Assembly: GCA_036971715.1 (NCBI GenBank)
Contig: JAVHJL010000001.1
Coordinates: forward strand, 4,464,001-4,528,000
Length of the DNA: 64,000 nt
Source of the DNA: Arthrobotrys musiformis
Taxonomy: Eukaryota > Ascomycota > Orbiliomycetes > Orbiliales > Orbiliaceae
Direction: 5' to 3'
The first letter of the stretch is position 1. Every line of letters begins with the position of its first letter. This document shows, piece after piece, positions 22,605 to 33,382 of this stretch. The notes under the pieces were generated by a model. That model did no database searches. It saw only the letters and a list, made by a program, of their open reading frames with translations, and was not told the DNA's origin. Both the position numbers and the translations under genes were made by a program.

Positions 22605-24085
22605 ATGGCACCTCCTTTAATACCGAAGCCCATCGAGCGCCGGCAGGCAGATATAACCAACCCATCGCCACAGACAGGCCCGCCTTCATCACCAACAGAA
22701 CCGACACCCACACCAAGACCGAATCCCACCGACGAGCGACAAGATGCACCGACAGCTACCAGGACCTTCAGGGTCTCCGGTAGTGCCACTCCCACTCCCT
22801 CGCCGACGAGTACTCCAAGTTCCAATTCAAATAACCGGAATGGCCTAAATATGACAACCACACAGTCCGGCATCGTCATTGTACGTTTAAAACCCCCATT
22901 TTTGTTGCTAAAAATACACCCAAGAAAATATACAAAAAAAGATCTAACAAAACCACAAAAAAAATATAGGCCATAGTAGCTATTATCGGTGTCATAATCC
23001 TCGGCTTCTTAACTTACATAATCCTGAAATCCGTCCGTCTACGCTATAAGGACCCAAAATACCTTCCAGGTTCTTGGCTGAAAAAGAAATGGCAAAATTG
23101 GGATGTAATGGGCTACCAAGCCGCCGGCGGAAACAATTCTTCTACCAGAAACCCGAACCAAGCACGTATCAATCGCGTGGCTCGATCTCGTGCGAATATC
23201 GAGGCGAACCGAGCGCTAGATCGTCAAAACAGCGTCAGAAGCGTAATCACGCTTCCGCCGTATCGTGAAATGGCAGAGATGGATTTGGAACGCACGATCG
23301 GAAGGGAGGGCGAACGTGGGGGGCTTGATACTATCGTTCAATTTCCCGAAACAGCAGACGAAGAAGAAGATCGCAGGGAAGAGAGAATGCAAGCGATGTA
23401 CGAACTCCGACTTCAGCGACGAGCGCAACGAGCCGCTAGAGAAGCCAGATCCGGGAACGGCAGCGTAACAACTCTTGGAAACGAAGGAAGCAATAATGGA
23501 AACGGATCTTCGGTTTCTTTGACGGCTATGGATATGGAAGCCGGTGGAAGCGGACGAACTACGAGCGAACTCACGGCAGCTATATTGAATGACCGAACAC
23601 GACGGCTTTCGGAAGTTGCTTATAGAGACGTCGGGTTTGCCAGACACGACGGTAGCCGTGTGAGATCTACTTCTACGAATCGAAATAACGGCACGTCATC
23701 GGACTCGCAACCTTTACTTGCCGACAACGCTACTGGCGGTGCAGGTAGACGCTCTCGCGCCGGATCGATGTTGTCGTTAAATACCAACGTTACGGAAGGA
23801 AGAGGAAGTATGGATCGCAGAGATTCGACTGAAATGCTCACTGGCGCGGATATCGGCGAGGCGAGATTGCCGCCGAGTTACGATGGATTGGATTGGGGTG
23901 ATGCACCGCCTTATATGAGCCCTGTCAGCCCGCCGGCAAGAAGCGAAAGTGCGGCGACCAGGAGGAGACCCGTCCCCGGCCAGACGGCTGAGCAGCAGGG
24001 GGGCCTGAACGTACCGTTGGTGAGGGTCATCGGAGCGAGCAATCCGAGCAGTCCGATGAGTCCGAGAGGACCAGGGTCTTTGTGA
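22605..24085 (+). CDS. Single-pass membrane protein with PY motifs, putative Rsp5 adaptor
   Basis: Two exons (22605-22880, 22970-24085) encode 463 residues. The first 90 or so are Pro/Ser/Thr-rich and should face the lumen or outside. One transmembrane helix follows directly after the intron (AIVAIIGVIILGFLTYIILK), then basic residues SVRLRYKD and the segment YLPGSWLKKKWQNWDVMGYQ. The long cytoplasmic part contains SVITLPPYREM (an LPxY motif), an acidic/arginine-rich helical stretch, and RLPPSYDGLDWGDAPPYM (a PPxY motif). Yeast proteins with this plan (Rcr1, Ssh4, Ear1, Tre1) recruit the ubiquitin ligase Rsp5 to membrane cargo. That function here is inferred from architecture; the family itself appears to be a conserved Pezizomycotina protein without a standard name. 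Confidence 0.75.
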
Positions 24086-24726
24086 AGATGACTAGCTTTC
24101 TGAAACTTTCAGCTTTCTTTTTTATTTCTTAATATTTCTTCTTTTACATGGACGACCGTTACGTTCGAAAGCCGGGGTGTTCTTGTTTTTTTTTTATTCT
24201 GTTATTTTATCGGGGGGTGAGATGCATACCACTTGTTTTCTCATACAAAAAATCCTCTCTTCGGGCGTATCATGGCGTTTTCTTTTTCATTCCTTTGCAA
24301 CTGCTTCTCCTACATGATGCATGGTTCCTTCCTCTTCTTCTTCTTTCTTTCACAACCTTCCCTTCTTCGTTTATTATAATAGCGGAGGAGGGAGGGCTTT
24401 AGCATGTAATGTCTAGCGATCGATACACACAAAAACGAAGCCTATACTATACTATACCATTCTCATGCAAAACCTCACTTGGTCCCCTTTACCGTAGCCG
24501 TTTATATATGATGTAGAATGTCAATGTTATTAAGCAAACCTTCTATCAGGCCTCTACCCCGAATGATATCGATAATGTATAAGAAAATGCGCCACACCAC
24601 CACCAAACCCATCGTTAAACCCATCGTGAAACGCCATTCCTTACCTCCAATCCAAAAAGCCCAATATATCCAAGCCAGCTTCTATCTAATATTGCCCTCC
24701 GGTAGGGTAAAAATAATAATGGGTTT
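24086..24726. other. Intergenic, convergent 3' ends
   Basis: The 3' flanks of the PY-motif gene and the MEMO1-family gene meet here. T-rich and C/T-rich runs are present. No coding signal is seen. Confidence 0.5.
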
Positions 24727-25862
24727 TTACAAAACCGCAAAAGCGCTGGCGTAACTAACACTACTATCCTCCACCCTCGTGCACTTACTACTCTGCTCAT
24801 ACCTCACAAACTTAAACTTCCCTTTCCCCTCAACATCCTCCCCCCTCGCCTTCCTCCCTTCAATCACCACTTCCAAAGCCGCCATGATAACACCGATAGG
24901 ATGCCTCCCGCAAACCGTATTCTTCGTCTCCCTCAGGTACTCCGCAAAATAGTCATGAACCCCCGTTTCTATCATCTCGATAGCCCGTCTATCTAACTGC
25001 TCTATCGACTTCCAGATCTCCTGCGTTCTGGAGGAGATACGCCCGGGAGACCGTCTGAGATTTACACCTTCACCACCTTCCGTTGGAATGTAGAATTGAT
25101 AACTAAACCTACTACCCCAATGACAAAAGTCCGATGATACTATAAATGCGTTTTCGGGATTATCCAGATAGGGCGCTAGTATTGATCCGTAACTTTTCTC
25201 GGAGGCGACGTTGATGGCGCCGACGAGGATGGGGACGATTGGGGGGATGGAGTCTCCGAAGTGGGCGGAGAGGATTTTGTAGGTGTAGGGCAGGTGCATT
25301 TCTATGCTGTGTTCGTCCGAGTCTACGGTTTCTGTCATCGGGCCGAAGAATTTGGCGTCCGAGAGGAGGGTTTTGACGGTTGCGGTGTCGATGGGGAGGG
25401 GGCCGAGGGGGGTGAGGTAGGTTTCGTGGAGGGTTAGGCGGCAGTAGTCGAAGTAGGAGTGGTGGGAGGGGCCGAGGATGAAGACCCGTTTTCTATTTTA
25501 CATAAAATAGGTTAGATAAAGTAGAGATAGAGGTAGGGATATGGGGTGTAGACGGACATATTCTTCAGATCTAGAGATTTATAAGCCCAAGCCGCAGCGG
25601 GGCCGGAGTAAGAGTACCCCGCGTGTCTATCCACCAACTTCACATCAGCTAAGTTTCTTATAGATGTAATATGTACAAAATATTGTGATGGAGAATATAA
25701 AACATACGGCGCAATAATAACTCTAGCTCCAGCCGGAGGAATCCCGCCGACATCATCGATGGTTGAAGGTACCCTGTCGAGATACCCGGACAGCTCGCGG
25801 TCGAGAGAGCTCTTGTCGTTGGAATACCAGCTTCCGGCGTGACTTGCTTCTCTTTGAGTCAT
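24727..25862 (-). CDS. MEMO1: MEMO1/MHO1 family protein
   Basis: Three exons (25862-25708, 25626-25558, 25492-24727) splice in phase to 329 residues, the family's usual length. The expected metal-site residues are present: His53 in IIAPHAGYSYSG, His85 in ILGPSHHSYFD and Cys269 in KNTVCGRHPIGV, with SSDFCHWG also conserved. The fold resembles class III extradiol dioxygenases. Human MEMO1 binds copper or iron and links to receptor signalling and redox balance, and the yeast orthologue is MHO1 (YJR008W). The enzymatic activity is disputed in the literature I know, so no reaction is claimed. The intron 2 donor is GTCCGT, acceptable but weaker than the others. A run of A/T just upstream of the start marks the leader. 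Confidence 0.9.
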
Positions 25863-26529
25863 TTTTTTTTTCTCTTCAAAAAAAAAAAAGAGTCTACAGA
25901 ATATGGAGATATTGGGATAGCGGTAACTTTGCTTGCTAGTTATGAGGTATGCGATGAGTGGCGATGTCGAAGCTGCGGTTGTAGTTTTGAGGAGGTTGGA
26001 ATGGAATGGAATGGAGGGGCGGAATGAGGGCGGGGAGTTTGCAGCAGCTGCGGTGGACGCGGCTCAATGCGGTTCGTTTCCCGATTAGCGAAGATCGTGC
26101 TTTGCCAAAAGTACCACATATTCAACGCAGGTACCGTCGACGAGTACCTATAAACCTGGGAACGAGGCCAGTTGTATCCATTACACTTGTGGCCAACCGG
26201 CGTCTGGGAACAAGACTAATTCTCCCCTATGAATGAGATACGAACCAAATATCAAATGCTTGATTCGGCCAGAGCGCCGTTGTTATTTCACCAAGACCAG
26301 GGCCGTGGACCGAAGGATTCTTCTTTTTAAAATAATAACAAAAATAATAGTAATACCGTTAACTTCTCAAAGCTAGGATCCTTAAACTTCTTTGGAGACA
26401 ACCACTACACACCCAGTGTACCTCTCTAGTGGCAACTATGGTACTTGGAACGGAATTGGTATTCTTATAATTAGTGCAGCCCCGGTATGTATGTAGGCCA
26501 TTGCCATTCCTCAAAAGCAAAGATACAAG

Positions 26530-26574
26530 CTTGCACATCTTGCGCTTGCACATCTTGCGCTTGCACATCTTGCG
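26530..26574. repeat. Three perfect tandem copies of a 15-bp unit
   Basis: The unit CTTGCACATCTTGCG occurs three times without a mismatch. It lies in otherwise non-coding sequence, and the KMCKR repeats read on the minus strand are a by-product. Confidence 0.9.
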
Positions 26575-29500
26575 GGTGGGCCCCCCACGGGTAAACCAAA
26601 CAGAGCTAGAGTTATAACTTATACAGGCAAGAAGTAAAGAATTTTGGTAAAATATGGGGTACATAAAAGTAGTTATGTTGAAATAAAGACAGCATCTATA
26701 GGAAAACAATAAATTCGCAAGTTAGATTTCCGAAAAAAATGAAATACAGTTAACGTTACCACGGACCTATCAAGAGCTGGTACATGAATTCATGGATTCT
26801 AGCTCTATGTGGATACATGAGGGGAAAGGTTATTCTCGTAGAAGTATGTTGGAGACAAGCCTCGGTGATACTAGGCGGGGTGCCGTATTGGTGTACATCT
26901 ACAACGGAACTGCTGGAGTGCTATAGCTAGTGCTGAAATGCACTGGCCGAGCTCGCGAGGTCGAACCCAGCCTCGATCAATTCTAAATCCATAGCGCTAT
27001 AGCTACTAAACCTAAACCCAAGCGTTAGCCTTTGTGATATAATATATAAACGATGCTATTCTAGAATAGTTCCTTTGTCCTTACCTATCATTTGTAGCTC
27101 GAACGTTCCCAACTCAGCAATTTAACTCTAAATCACATTAGATTTCGAGGAGTGTCGTGGGGTCCGAGAAATTACGCATATGGCTTAGTCTCGCCCGACT
27201 TTAGGGCTTGAGGCTAGACGGTACCTTCTCTACTGTTGGATACACACATTTGATTTTGGTCGAACCTATACAGCTCCTCGCCTTTGACTATTTAGATATC
27301 TGCAGGGTCAGCAATGGATTCCCAAATTCTCAGCTTCGATAAGGTATACACTTACCTAATTTTAAACCTTTGCGGTACTATACTTTATAGTATGCGATCT
27401 TCGTGACTAGGTAATAACATGAAAGGATTCTAAGAGAATAACTGGTTCAGCGGACACAGGTTAGTTACTAGGTATACATACCGTCCAAATATAGAATGTA
27501 GCTACTTAGTACCATTAACCGCTACTTCGACAGAAAGTCCACGGACTCGGAAATTAATTAACTGAACAAGGTAGAGCTCGAGAGCTCGCCATCCGTACCC
27601 TAAACACCCCCGGAGTTAGTTATTAAGATATGGGTATCAACTTACCCAAATGCGCAAGTGTGGCACCATCTCGCAAGATCTTAAGATCCAGTGGCTAGTT
27701 CAAAATCTTCCAGATCGAGCTAGCGAGATCTGAAATAAACATAAGCATCTACAACTCGCCTTTAGTTAGCTTTTCCGTAAAACCGCAAAATGCGCCTGCC
27801 AGTAGTATAAATGATGTCATCCAAAAATCAAAACAGGAAAAGACCAAAAACCCAAAGCGTGCGGTCAGGAGAAACCCGCTGTTACTATTCCTGCTAACCT
27901 GGTACGAGACAACTTACTAACAATTCATCAAACTTCTCCTCATGGTATAATCCGCATATAACCCGGGTATCTACTATCTACCTTTGTCAGCAAGCAACAG
28001 ATCACCCCAAGAAGAAAAATAACGACCCCAATTCCAACTTCCAACGGAAATGTGGATTGGATGCCTGCACGTTAGGCGTTAGGCTTCGTGTGATCTTTGG
28101 TGCGGTTTTCGGATAAGATCTGGGTTGAACCGGCCGGATATCACGGCAACGTCTATCGCACTGAATTGTTTTTTCCTGCGGCTGCATACCTTGGTAGTAT
28201 AACCAGATCTAGAAAGGGAAGTAACGCTAGAACATCCACTTCCTGACGCATATTACTCTTCTTTTGTAAGAAGGGGCGAGGCTAAGTCAGCAAAATGGTA
28301 TAGAGCAAATGTAAAGTAATCAGGTGGAAGAAAATCTTACCTTACATAATCTCAAAGGAGTCTACCGATATCTTTATCCCCCTCTAAATATCGGAACTCG
28401 AGCTTCTCGAACACCCATGAAATTCCATCCCCCCCAAATAAGAATAATAAAAAGGACACTGGTGCTGTATGTATACATAGTACAAAATACGCCATACAGG
28501 TACTTACATACAACCGCCGTCTCAATGGTTGATAATTAAGTTTAAAGTTCTCTCTACATCCATACACACTAACCACCTCGTCTACCAATACCTTAATTGA
28601 ACCCTTACCTTGGCCATGTGTCTTCGAAGTGGAGTATGCATTGACGGGGATACTCGGGTAAAAAAGTCCATATTTTCACGAACAATATTCTGCGTCTGCA
28701 AATCCTCTTTCACAAAAAAGAGGAGTCTCTGCAGAGAGAGGCTCAAATAGCAAAAAATGCTTGACCAACAAAACAGCAAAGAAAAGAAAGGTGTGGGTTT
28801 GGGACGGAAAGGTGACCTGGGGGTGGACAGGTGGGAAGGGCCGCGTCATCAAAAACCAACGTAAGAACCATAAACCTACCACCACTGTCCCTACCCGCCC
28901 AATAACCAAAAGCGAGGAGAGACCCACTTTTTCCTTTGACCTAGCTTTGCGCAATTGCGAAAGAAAAACAACATAATTTTTCAAACAACCAAGAAAATGA
29001 GAACGTTGTTATAAAAGAGGTACTCCTACCCGGATATCGGATCATCAACCGGATAACCATAATTTCCCTTTTCTGTAGGATTTTAAACTATTTGCCAACT
29101 GTTTCGTTTTTTTCTCCCCGTTGGGCGCAGTTTACGTTTTGGCGAAGCGAAGGCAAGTTAGCTCTTCACCCGTCACGGTGCAAGTGGAAGAAGAAAACGG
29201 AGAGTCAAAGAGTCGGCTGTGTAACAACCCTCGGCTTCGGACTTCCTAGATGGAGAAAGCATAGAGGATTAGGGGGGGGGAAGGGTACCTTGGAAAAAGT
29301 TTCTGCATACGGGGATTTCTATTGTTAGATATTCTTTTTTACCTGGGTGCGTGTATACGGGAAGGGGACTTTTATACGACGGCACATCTTTGGGTTGATA
29401 TCCTGGTACCGTTGAAAAAATACCACATGAACAACACGACCGTGGCTCGCTAGCATGGATGGCGTTTGTGACAACGCGGGCATATGTGACCTGCACGTTT

Positions 29501-30087
29501 CATGTAAGTACGGATCGAACGGCATCGTGTGCGCGTGGAAGATACCATGATATCGCGCATACCCTAGACGTTAATACCTCACACGTAGTATACTCTGTAC
29601 GCTCAAAGTCAATTAAATCGCAGAAAAGGGTAAAAAACAAGGGCTTAAGTTTTTCCAGCCGATAATAAAAAAAAAGATTAGAAGGAGCGGCTGGTGAATT
29701 CGTGGGTTCGTTTACACAATTAGGATATATACCTGGCCCTTGCACGTCCTGTATCATATAGAAAAGGCCGTTATCGATTTTTTTGAATTGCTATCCGCTT
29801 AAGCCTGTCAGTTGGTGCTGGGTGTTGCGCAGGCGCGGGGTAACTGCGATCTTTTCCAAATGAATTACTAAGGAATTAATAAGGAATCGGATCGCTATAG
29901 ATCCGTAAGTATTGGCGATGCCGCTGATATCGATATCGATTCGATTTTTTTGGTTATGATGAATTTTCGATTTGGAGTGGATGTTCCTTCTTTAAATAAC
30001 AATTTCTGCTCATTCGCACGTACGTAGATCGGAGGGTCAGTTCAACGGCTTTCCCGCGATCCTAATATAATGCCTTTAGGCCCGCCT

Positions 30088-30113
30088 ATCATGATATCAA
30101 CTGATATCATGAT
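30088..30113. repeat. Perfect 12-bp inverted repeat with 2-bp centre
   Basis: ATCATGATATCA and TGATATCATGAT flank a central AC. The symmetry continues imperfectly outward as CCT...TAGG. A related ATATCATGATATCAT sequence occurs again around 30212-30226. Confidence 0.85.
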
Positions 30114-31615
30114 TAGGTTCCAAAATCCTCAACATCCTAAAACCAAACATTGAAGGAACATCGGCCCCTCCCAGTCTCGCAAAAATTAAAAGCCTCGAGG
30201 CCTTTCCGGTCCTAATATCATGATATCATCCTAAATACGTATTTACCGCACCATAAACCAAGATATACCGTATCCCCGCACGGACGGCCTAAAGTCTTCC
30301 GCGCGTGTTTATCGATCTTTAGGTTCCTGGTCCTAATTTGAGAACCTAATATACCGACGAGGAGGGTGCTTTTTTGAACTGCAGTTTCACGGGCCTAATT
30401 GGATACCTATCGCGCCAACCTGATATGATCGCATAAACTCCCTTGATTCTAATTCACTAAAAGAATTTCTATCCTAAACAATCAAAAGAAAAATCCTCAC
30501 AGAACCAAAAAAACCTAAACAAAAAAATATAGATGACCCAAGAAATATCGTTGAATAGATAGATAGATATTTGTAAATAGTAAGAAAAAAAAACAGAAAA
30601 AATGAGAGGGGGTATAATAATAAATAAAAATTATGTAACATAAAGGAAATGAAAACGGATTTTTTTGTTTGTTTCCCGCCGGACCCAAGTTGCCAAAAAA
30701 ATAAAAAAAAGAGTCAACGAAAAGGAGGAAATAGAAGCCATTGGTCTTCTTTTTGCACCCTCGCTTTTTTCCTCTCCTCAGTAAAAAAAATCCATCGCTC
30801 TCCATTTTCCTTAACCCTCCCCCCTCCCCAGATCTATTTCTGGAGCGAAGAAAGTGATAAAGGGAGGTTATACTTGACATAAACAAAAGAAAAAGTGTTA
30901 AAGGAAAAAATCTTACAAAGATAAAAGACCCAGCCGTAGTAGGATAATATAAGAAAAAAAAGATAAACCGACAATCCACACGCTGACAATGATACATCAA
31001 ATGAAAATAACAAAAAAGATAAAAGGAAAATGGAAGACCTGGTATAAATGAAAGACCTTTTTGTGACGACATGCTTGTTATTAAATTCCGGAACAAGTGG
31101 TAGTGAAGAAAGAGGAGATAGACAAAAGAAATATAATAAAGGAAACGATGATATAGTCCGGCCAATGATTAATTTTTTTGGTGAATAACACACAAGAGTA
31201 AGCAGCAACTCGCGAAAACACCGCAGGCTGTACTCGAAAAAAAAAAAAAAAAAGGAGTAGGACCAACCCGGAATGGTCCGGGATCTAAGAGGGGATATAG
31301 ACAAAGATATGGATATAGGTTGGTGAAGGAAAGGATGAGGCGTGGGTGACCTCGGATGCGTGAGGGTATAGGCGGATGAGGGATCGAGTGTATATATATA
31401 AACGAGATAGTGATGGTGATATTATAAACAACGATGACGATGGTGATACTCGGAGTCGACGAGAGTGATCGGAAGGTATCGCGCTAGACCGCGCATGAGG
31501 TGAGCAAAGTCGAAACTAGAGCACAAAAGGATATGCTAGTGGGACCCATGTCGACAGATGTACGACATGGGTAGGGGTGTCGAGGATGATCGTGGAAGGA
31601 ATGAGGTGTAGAAAG

Positions 31616-33382
31616 TCAGGGTCCGCCGCGTCCGCCAGGACGATTGGCAGGACCACTGTGCTGACCGTCTTCTCCTCGAACTCGTGTCCATTCTCCCCGT
31701 CCTGGATGTAAACTGTTAGAACTCAATCGATGGTGACGGCGATACTATATCGGAATATGCCAACATACCACTCTCCCGCGGCCTCTTCTCGGCCTCGGAC
31801 GGCCGTCGCAAGTCCAGATGTGCAGCAGCGCCAGCTCCAACCTCGGCAGCAAGTACAGCAGCAACATATTCCTTGAACTCTTGTTCCTCACTCGCATCCT
31901 CCCTCGCTAGTCGCTCCTTATCCTCATTGCTCAGGTTCTTCCGTCGCTTCTCCTTGATCTCGTCGATGATATATAGCAAGACTTCCTCAGGGCATCTAGT
32001 CCTGGGTAGACCGTGCATCCGTGGATTTCGCACGTATCGCCGGGTAACGTCTGCAGCGCCACCGTCGTGCGAAAATGCGACGCAGTAAGCAATCTGCTTA
32101 CCCCATCCTTCGGTGTACAGGCGAGGTTGGTCCCAAGCCTCCTCGCAAGCATCAACGTGCACCCATCGTCGTTGGTGATCAGAGTAAACCTCAGTCCATA
32201 CGTGATCCTCCGAATTCCAAATCCAGCGGACCCGTCCACCGACGGCTCTGCATAACATGCTAAAGCAGTTTGCCCATTCACCGCATCGGCCCCTTCGTGC
32301 CTCGAGCAAAGCCCAGACGTCGCTGTATCTTGGGAAGCGCTCGTGTCGCTGGCAATCCTGTTTTGGACACTTGTACAGTTCCGTCCTTGTCGCACCTCGG
32401 ACGATTTCATCAGGATTGGGTGGTGTTAGACCTTGGAGTTCTGTTTTTGTTCCGCAGTTGGGACAGGTCGGACAGTCGACCCATGTGAAGAAAGTGCGCT
32501 TAAACCATCTGGAAAATATAGAAAAATAAAGCCTTAGTATATATAGGTCTTACCTTTCTAGGAAACGGAAGGAGTGTTTTTTTTGTCGTACCTTAATAGA
32601 GCCCTTATAACACAGTCTTGGTAGCCCCATTCCTCTTTGAACTGGCCTAAACTCTGAGCCTGGGCCTTGAAAAGCATATGCTCCTCCTCGGCCTCGCCGT
32701 ATATCTGATCTAATGGGATAACACTTAAGGCATTATCTAACAACCCAGGGTTTTCATATCTAACTGGAGTTTCCGAAAGACCCATTAAGAAATTCCTAAA
32801 CTGTGTTGATGCACTGTCGGACGGTGGCTGGGGCTGTCGGGGAACAGGTCGGACGGCAACATAAGGAGGCGGTAGACTGGCTGACGATGTCGGTGCACTA
32901 TTTACTCTTGTGGGGGGCCTGGCGGGGGTCTGCGGAGGTCTTAAATGGCTGGATGAGGAAGAAGGTTGTTGAGAGGATTGTTGATACTGGGGATGGGGTT
33001 GGAACTGTGGTTGCGATGGAGACATTGGTAGCGGTGATGTCGGAGCGGGTGCCATGTATGGAGATGAGGAAGATGAAGCAGAAGATGGGTAATTGTTCGG
33101 AATCTTTGGCGGTACAGGCGGCGGCCTTGGAGATCTAGCAGCGGCAGACGACGATGCTGTCGGGGGCGCGGGTGAAGGTGTCTGTCGGTGAAGGGGACCA
33201 GGAGGGACAGGCGACCGACTCCGCGATCTCGAGGTCGACTGGACTCGTTTTCTTAAAGCCTCTTGAGCACGTCTTGTCTGTTGAGTGGCTAACAGTTGAC
33301 TGAATTGCTGTGTAAGGTCCTTAGCCCATGCCTCCACCTCTGCCGGGTCAGATCTAAAGGGTTGCTGTTGGTGATGATCCAT
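31616..33382 (-). CDS. PNG1: Peptide:N-glycanase (PNG1), transglutaminase fold, catalytic triad intact
   Basis: Exons 33382-32592, 32508-31769 and 31701-31616 encode 538 residues. The first 210 or so are a Pro/Ser/Gln-rich disordered extension that includes an arginine-serine stretch. The core follows, with the zinc-binding cysteines CPTCPNC (276-282) and CPKQDC (311-316). The catalytic residues are Cys339 (RRGRCGEWANCF), His366 (NSEDHVWTEVY) and Asp383 (WVHVDACEEAWD). The enzyme removes N-glycans from misfolded glycoproteins exported from the ER for proteasomal decay. The last exon gives GRGEWTRVRGEDGQ, as is usual at fungal PNG1 ends, and is read only after splicing the GTATGT intron. In several filamentous fungi, including Neurospora, PNG1 has lost catalytic residues; here all three are kept. 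Confidence 0.93.

Larger units (their letters stand above)
25863..31615. other. Gene-poor region of 5.7 kb
   Basis: No gene could be supported on either strand. It contains the 15-bp triple repeat at 26530-26574, the palindrome at 30088-30113 within a cluster of CCTAA/TTAGG motifs (30.06-30.51 kb), and A-rich and T-rich tracts from 30.5 to 31.3 kb. These tracts generate a long but low-complexity Phe/Leu frame on the minus strand. The right end includes the 3' flank of PNG1. Confidence 0.5.

Noticed and set aside
26359..26709. 116-residue minus-strand ORF with KMCKR repeats
   Set aside because: The repeat comes from the 15-bp tandem unit; the rest has no coding character.
26925..26990. tRNA-like stretch containing GAGGTCGAACCCAGCCTC
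   Set aside because: Resembles a T arm but there is no A-box, acceptor stem or anticodon arm around it.
30515..31165. 216-residue minus-strand ORF rich in Phe, Leu, Tyr
   Set aside because: It arises from A-rich plus-strand tracts; composition is low-complexity and it has no domain or plausible splice model.
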